DNA of 64,000 nt from Anthoceros angustus (taxonomy: Eukaryota; Streptophyta; Anthocerotopsida; Anthocerotales; Anthocerotaceae), in assembly GCA_010909165.1 (NCBI GenBank), contig MU008199.1:390248-454247 (forward strand), read 5' to 3'. Shown piece by piece: positions 34,435 through 41,640 of the stretch. Each line of letters begins with the position of its first letter. The first letter of the stretch is position 1. The notes beneath the pieces are model-generated. The model saw only the letters and a list, made by a program, of their open reading frames with translations, had not been told where the DNA came from and did not search any database. The translations under genes and the position numbers were made by a program.

Positions 34435-34534
34435 CCACCCCCACAAAGCAAAACCACATTGGATTTTGATCGGCTGGGCTGAGTGTGCGGGAGGAAGCTT
34501 GAGCCGTGAGGTGATGGAGTTTTACGCGCGGGGG

Positions 34535-34810
34535 CATAACCGTCATCGAGTTTCGAACTTGCTGCCTGCAGGATCATACACATGTCCATGTTACGGAGTT
34601 CCAATTTGCTAAGTCTCAAAGCTGGCCGCCTTCTTGCCTGCAGGCATTACTTTCCTTGGCTGGACTGCTAACAAAACACGGAGGAGCATAACCCTAAGCG
34701 AGTTTCCTGCAGGAGCATACACATTCACGGAGTTCTAACTTGCTAAGGCTCAAAGCAGGCCGCCTTCTTGCCTGCAGCCATTCTTTTCTTTGGCTGGACT
34801 GCTGACAAAT
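34535..34810. repeat. Imperfect tandem duplication of about 140 bases
   Basis: Both copies contain GCCGCCTTCTTGCCTGCAG, TTGGCTGGACTGCT and CGGAGTTC; they directly abut near 34677. The duplication begins about 100 bases past the U2 gene. Confidence 0.85.
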
Positions 34811-35696
34811 TTATGACAAGTCTTTTTCCTGTTCAGCATGTCCTTGCAATTATCTGAAGATGTGTGCCCTAGCACCCGATCACAAGATCCCATCCTTACT
34901 CCAATCTACACCTTATCATTTCGGTGCGTGCCCCACAGGTTGTGGGTGTTAACTTACAGTTGAGCACACTTGAGGCTCTCGGGGGCGCTATACTCAAACG
35001 GTTCCATCACTCACTACCTCAGCTCAGAAGTAGGCTGAGATGCACAAGTTTGAGGCATCTGAGCTCAAATGCAAGGTGAGATTCACAAGTTTGGACCACC
35101 TGAGCCCAAATGGAGGGCGAGATCTATGCAAAACAAATGGAGGGTGAGATCTATGCAAAAGTTTGGACCGTTTGTCAAGGTGTATGGATCGTTCCTTCAA
35201 GAAAAGCTATACATCACACTCTCTACAGCTCTGCAACTCATCTTGCACTGGAGCTTGCACTGGAGCAAGTTTAGAATCATGAGAAAAATATGATTTTCAG
35301 AACAGCAGCATAGTTTGAACATATCGAGTGCACGCTTTTATGTATGTTCACTGGATGGAAATATATGGTCCATAACATTTTCCCAGGACCTAAAACTGGA
35401 CTTGGGGATTGGTAGGTGTGCTAGGGGAGTGAGAGCCTGCAGGATGATACGTATACCCGGTAGGGAGTCAGGCGTGCCCATGGTACACGGAAAGGGTTGA
35501 CATCCAGGAATTGAACCTCGGAACCTTCAACAATTCACAAGGCTATCCCCATCCAAGTAACTACTACACAACAATCTCCAACAGGGGTGCACAATGATCT
35601 GCAAATGTCTTGAAAGACGTGTATGAACCACAAGGACGGGCTGTGAACACCAGAGGGAGGCTGTCAAGTAGTGACCTGTTTGGTAAGAGGGCTCAC
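34811..35696. other. Intergenic, no gene recognised
   Basis: 35060-35165 has three short repeats of TGGAGGG(C/T)GAGATCTATGC type. At about 35490-35515 the minus strand carries GGTTCAATTCC, which fits a pol III B box, but no tRNA fold surrounds it. Confidence 0.4.
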
Positions 35697-36240
35697 CAGG
35701 ATGGATGTTGTTGAAGAAAAGCGACTCATGGCCATCATTATCGAAATCAGCAGCAAGGACTGTCCGTATGGCTTTTCTGACTACCATCTCTGGGGGGCCA
35801 ATGTCCTTGTTCGCTCCAGCATCTGCCGAGGCATACTTGAAACCAAAGAGCTCTTGCTCCTCCTCGAAGACCAGATCCATCTGGTGGGAAGAGCCTATGC
35901 GGTCCCTGTCATTGCAGATAAAATCAAGGAATATCCACAAACGTAATAGAAGGATCAAGTCGCTCCGAAAAGTACCTGCCAGTTGCCGGAAACCAAACCA
36001 AACTCTCCATGGAAATCAACCACTGACAGTTTTGTAGTGAATCTGTGAGCCTGCAACACAAAGCAACTTTGAAACGTTGTCAAATCATGCCACAACTTTC
36101 CATCAACCCTAAGCACAGACGTGATACTCTTTACACCCTAGCGACAAGTCTGTAGCTTTTCTTACCCGTACGCTCCGGCACATTCTTCATATTCTCCTGT
36201 ACCATCGTTCTTACTTCGAAACAGAAAGTTTGCCACAACC
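35697..36240 (-). pseudogene. FG-GAP/ASPIC (CRTAC1-like) gene fragment
   Basis: Three exon-like blocks are seen on the minus strand: about 36166-36240 (FLFRSKNDGTGEYEECAG), 35976-36050 (FTTKLSVVDFHGEFGLVSGN) and 35697-35905 (GPHRLFPPDGSG, then FKYASADAGA and TVLAADFDNDGHESLFFNNI). The DxDxDG-type DFDNDG loop is a calcium-binding FG-GAP signature. In the last block the frame changes between the two halves, and the rest of the protein (the GEPNRLF segment and the ASPIC domain) is missing. It looks like a truncated, frame-shifted remnant; more exons upstream are possible. The function of plant members is unknown to me. Confidence 0.6.
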
Positions 36241-36928
36241 CAATGACAGGCCAATTCTGAGCTTACTTGCTTTGAATATCCACTGGTAACCAAGCAAGAG
36301 AATACAAGCTGTAAATGAGGTTCAGTTTGTCAAGGTTTCTAGTTAACCGTTTACTCGTTGCCATCAACAATATCCTAGTCATGGCCAGAAACAAGGAGGA
36401 AGAGAAACAAGTGCACGCCCAGCAGTTGGATAAGTTGTAAGCCTGAAGGACGCATTCCAGCTAGAGAGTCCGATACCCATTACATGCATGGAAAGGGAAC
36501 TAAAAACTAGTAAAACTTGAAATATGTTCTAAACATGATGGATGGATGTCCAACTTGAAAGCAAGTGATGCCTGCTTCCATGTACGATCAGTTTCTGCTC
36601 GAGCTCATGAATATGGCACGACAGCTTCAGGGAGGATCGATGCACATACATATGTAGTGATACATAGCAATCAAGGTTAGTTCCAGTGTTTCTTCGCAGC
36701 CAATTTGTATGTACTACGATCTCAGATGGAATCTGCAGCAGTTCGACCTCGGAAACGCATGTCTGGCAAACATTTATTCCACGTTCGCATAGGCTAGAGA
36801 AACAATACTTGGGGCTCCACTCCTCTGGTTTGCCCCTACGAGTTGCCGCTGGACGGGACCAAGGCCGACCCTGAGAACCTGCGTGCAACGAGCAAACATG
36901 CTACTCAACAATTTAGAATCGGGCCTAA
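36241..36928. other. Intergenic, upstream of U1
   Basis: No coding block was recognised. The minus-strand frame at 36529-36888 has no known motif. Confidence 0.4.
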
Positions 36929-36977
36929 AACCCATATTGAGTAGCTAGTAAGGGTGACCAAGACTTTCGTATGTAAA
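36929..36977 (+). promoter_or_regulatory. U1 snRNA promoter (USE and TATA-like)
   Basis: AACCCATATTG (36929-36939) fits the plant upstream sequence element at 8 of 11 positions and shares CCCATAT with the U2 promoter. TATGTAAA at 36970-36977 lies about 30 bases before the RNA start, with the same spacing as in the U2 gene. Confidence 0.7.
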
Positions 36978-36999
36978 CTGGTGAACTTGGCTGAGGGAC

Positions 37000-37160
37000 A
37001 TACTTACCTGGGCGGGGCCTATCGGTTATCAGGAAGGCCGATGACCTGGTGTCACCTCCGCCATTGCACCACGGCCGGGGTGGTTCCACTATCTACCTAC
37101 GGGTAGAATAGACGTCATAATTTGTGGCAGCGGGGGCTCGCGTACGCGCGGCCCCTAACC
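37000..37160 (+). ncRNA. U1: U1 spliceosomal snRNA
   Basis: U1 recognises the 5' splice site. The RNA begins ATACTTACCTGG, whose ACTTACCTG is the splice-site pairing sequence. The loop parts CCTCCGCCATTGCACC and the Sm site ATAATTTGTGG (about 37118-37127) are as in plant U1, and the final stem GGGGCTCGCG/CGCGGCCCC closes the molecule. Downstream, CA...AGTTGCA (about 37165-37180) is close to the plant 3' box CA(N)3-10AGTNNAA. All key elements are intact, so it is probably active. Confidence 0.93.
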
Positions 37161-37422
37161 CAATTCAATTCAAGTTGCATCTCGACAAGGATTTGAAGAG
37201 TTAACGACTTTGACTTGCTCGTCAAGGGAGCGCTTGAAATATTTAGCAGTCCGCAACCATGTCCGTGATGACGGTCTACATTTCAATTCGAAGTCCCATG
37301 GGGCCATGTGGACTGAGTGCTTGCTTGAGCCCCACTCTAGGAAGCCTTGACTTGCTTGTCAAGTAAGTAGTCGGAACAATTAGCAGTCCGCAAAGCAGAC
37401 CTGCTGCAATTCACGAAGTAAG

Positions 37423-38394
37423 ATGGGGGGCGATGCCCTAAACGTTTCCACGAGGAGGCTGTCTTTGGCAGAGTTCGCACAGGTGAAGGATGACATGCTT
37501 GTAATCCTTGCAGAGTGTTACAATGTCGTGCGAGTTCCACCCCCAAATCCTGATAAAATGAGCTTCGGAGATGTGGACGTTCTGGTTTCCGAAGTGAAGG
37601 CCGAGTTTGATCCAGTCTCGCATCCGCAAGTGTTGTCCAAGGAGAAGGTTCGCAATGGAGATATTCTCTCCTTCGAGTACAAGGGCTTTCAAGTGGATCG
37701 AATTCTGGTGCAGGACGTGGAAATGGCTTTGATGTGTTACAGCTATGGCGATGTCGGAATGATTCTGGGAGCGATTTGCAAGCCCTTGCAACTCAAAGTG
37801 TCGCAGAATGGCCTGTTTCTGAAGCTCTCACAAGATTTGTTCGATCTGCCTGACCTCAAGCTTTCGTCCAACCCCGCAGCTATTTTCGATTTTGTAGGCT
37901 TATCTTATGACAGATTCCAGCAGGGTTTTGAGAGTGAGAAAGACGTTCTGGAATTTGTGGGAGGTGCCACGCGTTTTAGGCAGCTCCCAAATTTATGGAT
38001 CCGGGAGAACAATCATTTCAGGCGACGATCCCAGCAGCGACACATGTTTGCCAGGTTTTTCGAACTGCATGCCGTGAAGCTACTGAAGCAAGACCAGGAA
38101 ACGGTTGAGCTATCAGAGAGAGTTGATAAGATTGCAGACAACACACGGAGGCAGGCGCTCGATTTCTTTCACAAGCAAAGCGAGTATCAACGTCTGGCTG
38201 ATGCAGCCGCGGTGAGGAGGCGCTTCAAGGAGGTGATCAACGGACGGTCGATTGGAGGATGGACTGGACTGTCTGGCCCTGCCCTCGGGGCTGCCGTGGT
38301 GAAAGTTAAGGCATGTATTTCGGAACAAGAGGTGCTAGAGAAGTCACTTGTAGATCTGGAGAGGCGAGTTAGAGATGTGCTCTTCGCTACATAG
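37423..38394 (+). CDS. Nucleotidyltransferase-like protein, intronless
   Basis: A single-exon frame of 323 residues beginning at the ATG at 37423, 260 bases past U1. FGDVDVLVSEV (about residues 48-58) fits the Pol beta-type nucleotidyltransferase motif G-D-x-D; Asp50 and Asp52 would bind metal, and FQVDRIL gives a third acidic residue (Asp92) on the expected next strand. Further blocks are YSYGDVGMILGAICKPLQLK, NGLFLKLS and LSSNPAAIFDFVGLSYD, ending in a charged helical tail (VDKIADNTRRQALDFF). The arrangement recalls a family of uncharacterised proteins I associate with fungi (VDVHV... HGDxWNIxG... FGLTVN). A plant homolog is not known to me. The substrate is unknown. There is no signal or transit peptide. 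Intact coding over 970 bases argues that it is functional. Confidence 0.7.
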   Translation: MGGDALNVSTRRLSLAEFAQVKDDMLVILAECYNVVRVPPPNPDKMSFGDVDVLVSEVKAEFDPVSHPQVLSKEKVRNGDILSFEYKGFQVDRILVQDVEMALMCYSYGDVGMILGAICKPLQLKVSQNGLFLKLSQDLFDLPDLKLSSNPAAIFDFVGLSYDRFQQGFESEKDVLEFVGGATRFRQLPNLWIRENNHFRRRSQQRHMFARFFELHAVKLLKQDQETVELSERVDKIADNTRRQALDFFHKQSEYQRLADAAAVRRRFKEVINGRSIGGWTGLSGPALGAAVVKVKACISEQEVLEKSLVDLERRVRDVLFAT

Positions 38395-38400
38395 TTTGCA

Positions 38401-38638
38401 GGCACAAAAAGGCGATTTCTTCAAACTCGTGTTCAATAGGACAGACTACAAATTAGTTTGTAGGCACAAAAAGGCGATTTCTTGAAACTAGTGTTCAATA
38501 GGACAGACTACAAATTAGTTTGTAGGCAAAAAAGGCGATTTCTTGAAACTCGTGTTGAATAAGACAGACTACAAATTAGTTTGTAGGCACGAAAAGGCGA
38601 TTTCTTGAAACTTGTGTTCAATAGGACAGACTACAAAC
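38401..38638. repeat. 62-base tandem repeat, four copies
   Basis: Each unit holds AAAAAGGCGATTTCTT and GGACAGACTACAAATTAGTT; copies start near 38401, 38463, 38524 and 38586. It begins 6 bases past the stop of the nucleotidyltransferase-like gene, so it lies in its 3' UTR. Confidence 0.93.
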
Positions 38639-38689
38639 ACGCTTCTTTCTTGCGCTCGTTCTAGTTTGGATAACATAGCTCCAATGCTA

Positions 38690-38825
38690 CCACAAGTGAA
38701 ATCTGCTGCACATGGCTCTCTGTTGAAATGAAACTGAAATCTGCTGCATATTGCTTGCTGTTGAAATGAAACTGAAATCTGTTGCACATTGCTTGCTGTT
38801 GAAGTGAAACTGAAATCTGCTGATA
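38690..38825. repeat. About 44-base tandem repeat, three copies
   Basis: Units hold GAAATCTG(C/T)TGCA and TGCTGTTGAA(A/G)TGAAACT. It lies just after the 62-base array. Confidence 0.9.
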
Positions 38826-39997
38826 ACCTTTGGCAGAAGTTTCCATAGCCTTAGATCAGATTCCATTACGATACATAAGCAACGTAACGGCTGGAGTTTT
38901 ACCCTATCCACGAGCTCCTGACAGAAATTGGTTGTTGTGTACATTGTAGTAGTGAAGGTGCTGCATTGTAGTAGTGAAGGTGGTATGGATGTCCATATAA
39001 CCCATGGGGCCGGTGATTCGAAGGCCCTGTAATTGCTCAGGACCAGAAGTTGTCACAACCATTGTGTACATCTTTTTCCAGTCCATTGATTTCTGGCATC
39101 AACAACAGAGTGTACGGTAGATGAAGCATGAGCTTGTCGAGTTCTGCTTTCAATGATGAAGACTTTCCGAGTTCCCCCAGCTCAAGAACTTTGTGAGACG
39201 GGAGAAAAACAATGGAAATGTAGTTCAGCTAGCGGGTAGCTCTGATTGAATGTGCCTAACGTCTCAGTCCATGGCCGTCCATTGTCCGTATTGGAGGTAA
39301 ATAACAAACTTTGCGTCTGTGGATTTTAACATACGCTCTTCTGGATTGGAGCCTACAAGCCAAGAACCACGGCCACAGTATATGGAATTCACTAAATCAC
39401 AAACTAACATGCAACCACGGTTTCGCACATAACATTTTTCGAGTCACAAAGCCACTTGCCAACTTTGAAGTCAAGAAACCAAGTTTTTAGCCACAGCCTA
39501 AGTCGAGAAACTACGTTTCCAACTTCCATCCCCAAGGTATGGAGTCTACGCGTTCCCTCGGAAACCTAAGGCCGTGCTCAATGAGCAATTAAGAGCATCA
39601 CCAAAATTCTCCACCCGCAGTTTTGCAGTTCGATAACAGGAAAGGAAAGAGGGGACTGGAGGATCTCACCGGAACTAGTTTTAAGAGATGGAGGTTCATG
39701 AGGCTCACGGAGCCCTACCTCATCGACCAGTTTTTTCAGGAGCGACTGGATTACGATCCGCAGCGAGGAGTATGGCGAATCGCGAGTAGAAGGCTTGGTT
39801 TACATTGCACATAGTGAAATGTAAAAGCGGTATGCCATGAAACCGGCGCTGACAAAGTTTCATTAAAGCCCTCAATTTGAAACAGTTACTCAGCAGATGC
39901 AGTCACTGATGAGCTGCAGCAATGCCCAAGTTGCATTGGTGGTGACATCAAGACAGAGATATCGGCTTCACAGGGAAGGCGATGGCGATAGCTGCTC
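38826..39997. other. Intergenic, no gene recognised
   Basis: 38935-38975 has a 29-base duplication (CATTGTAGTAGTGAAGGTG twice). A plus-strand frame at about 39690-39814 encodes MRLTEPYLIDQFFQERLDYD and looks protein-like but cannot be assigned or extended. Confidence 0.35.
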
Positions 39998-40587
39998 TCA
40001 GTACCCTTGATAAACATAGTCAGTGTGCAGTGGGGGATCGTTGGAGGGAGCGGCCGGCAGTGGCCTTAGAGATGGCAGCAGCGTTGGCGACATTGCAGCT
40101 GAGTCGGCTGTTTCCTTGGTCAGAGTTGGTCGCTCTTGGTTGGATGACTCGGAAGAAGCAAGAGCTGCCTCCACCTCAGGATGCGAGTCCTGTCCACAAC
40201 AACACTCAGCTCCCATGTCACGCAGTCTCCAAGGAAAGCCCATGCACAACACGTACAGTAACTGCAGTTTGCAGAATGAATGCAAATAAGGTAGATTGGA
40301 GGAAGGTTACGATTTTGTGCACACTGACCAGGCTGAAGAAATGTGTGCGTCCAAGTTGTGCCGATGACAATGTTGATACGACAGCTGCACAGCCAACAGA
40401 AGAGGGAGGCATGAGGTGAGTTATGACTGTGGCTCGCATTGATGAAAGCCAGAGAAAGAGAGTATGAGACGGATTGTGTGGGGAAGCATAGACAAGTACC
40501 TTCGTTCCTCAAGGGACGGATGCCGTGGGCTGGAACATGCAGCAGGGAGAGGCAGAGGAGCAGCATGGTCCAGACGGTTAGGCCCAT
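39998..40587 (-). CDS. Possible secreted-peptide precursor, PSK-like
   Basis: The first block (40500-40587, ATG at 40587) encodes MGLTVWTMLLLCLSLLHVPA, a convincing signal peptide, and ends at a GT donor. The second block (stop at 39998) encodes MGAECCCGQDSHPEVEAALA, then a Ser/Pro-rich stretch and the end NDPPLHTDYVYQGY. Phytosulfokine precursors end with a signal like HTDYIYTQ, where YIYTQ is the tyrosine-sulfated hormone; here HTDYVY-Q would be the same site with the Thr codon lost. The pairing of the two blocks is a guess: no splice I can draw joins them in phase, and the usual Cys pair before the hormone is absent. It may be a diverged precursor, a pseudogene, or chance. Confidence 0.3.
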
Positions 40588-40599
40588 TTTTCGCAACTT

Positions 40600-40975
40600 G
40601 AGACAACAAGCCTTATTAGGGCAGGCCTTGGTGTTGTCAGAAATTTTAGCAGGATGTTATCAAAAGCACCAGGACCGCAGGCTGAGAGGGCTTCAAGAAG
40701 TTGTCTGCTTTACTTCTACAAGGCCATGGTGGAACACACATATAGGTCTGTAAGAGAGCAAAATGCCGGCTTCCGACGGCCAAGGAGCAGAGGACCGCGC
40801 CCCCGAAGGCCGAGGACCCATGATCAAGTCAGGTACAAAAAGGCTTGAAATTCAATTTTCATAAGTCTGGTTTCCCTGGCTGCCTACGCATTTGCCAGGC
40901 ATACCCAGAAAGTCATTGTAGACCGGTCGATATCCTGCAGGTGGACTTGTCAAGCGGAAGCGGCCTCATTGGGTT
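40600..40975. other. Intergenic
   Basis: 5' flank of the peptide-like locus. Part of it (40605-40690) still aligns with the paralog at 33.7 kb. Nothing else is recognised. Confidence 0.4.
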
Positions 40976-40979
40976 CGTA

Positions 40980-41430
40980 GTAGTTGACAACACGTTAGAG
41001 AGCAAATTAGTGTCCTGTAAGCAAGTGGTGATGTCCTCGAATTCGTTTCTTCCGAGTCCCTGCAGATCCCGCAGGCTGCAGGAAGGATCACTCCATCAAA
41101 ACTTAAGCATTTGGTCACCGGACATGGAGGATGCCTGGCTGGCTGGCTGGCTGAGCATACAAGAAGAAAATAAGTAACGGACTTGTGCCGCAATTGCGCC
41201 ATCAGGTGCGGAGTGCAGACCCTTGAAAAAGTTCAAAGCCTTGGCCGTGATGATGGTACCGAGAGTGACCACTCTCCAGCTCGCAGAATGGGCGAGCACC
41301 AAAGGACAGAACATAATTGCGACGCAGCATTGCAGAGCAGCCACTCCACGCCGTGGCCCGTAACTGGCTGGTATTGTTGCTGTTGCGCTCGCCGTGATGC
41401 TGCCGCTTCCTACCTTTGTTTTGTATGGGA
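40980..41430 (-). pseudogene. Fragment of the Sfi1-like coiled-coil gene
   Basis: It aligns with 47380-47770 inside the coiled-coil gene: shared GATGTCCT, AATTCGTTT, GAGGATGCCT, ACTTGTGC(C/G)GCA and GCAGACCCTT, followed by GATGGT(A/G)(C/G)TACCGAGA-type sequence. It lies directly downstream of the F-box gene's 3' end. Frames are broken. Confidence 0.75.
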
Positions 41431-41565
41431 AGTAGTTAAGAACGACCTGGTACGGGATCCGTAAATCCACTTCCCCAACTATTACTTCTTCGTTGAGCAA
41501 ACCCTTGACATTCCCCAGGCGGCAGCGGCAGAGGCGCGGTGATGGCAGAGACAGAGGAGCGCTCT

Positions 41566-41636
41566 GTCCTGTCCTGTCCTGCCCTGCCCTGCCCTGCCCT
41601 GCCCTGCCCTGCCCTGCCCTGCCCTGCCCTGCCCGG
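41566..41636. repeat. CCCTG pentanucleotide run
   Basis: About 14 units of CCTGT then CCCTG, at the 3' end of the F-box gene. A shorter run of the same motif lies at 21268-21292 upstream of RUS6. Confidence 0.95.
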
Positions 41637-41640
41637 CCAT

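Noticed and set aside
35485-35520. Possible tRNA or SINE B box on the minus strand
   Set aside because: GGTTCAATTCC fits the B box but no A box or cloverleaf surrounds it.
39998-40060. CLE-like reading of RPLPAAPSNDPPLH
   Set aside because: It needs a two-residue insertion in a 12-residue motif; the phytosulfokine-like end fits better.
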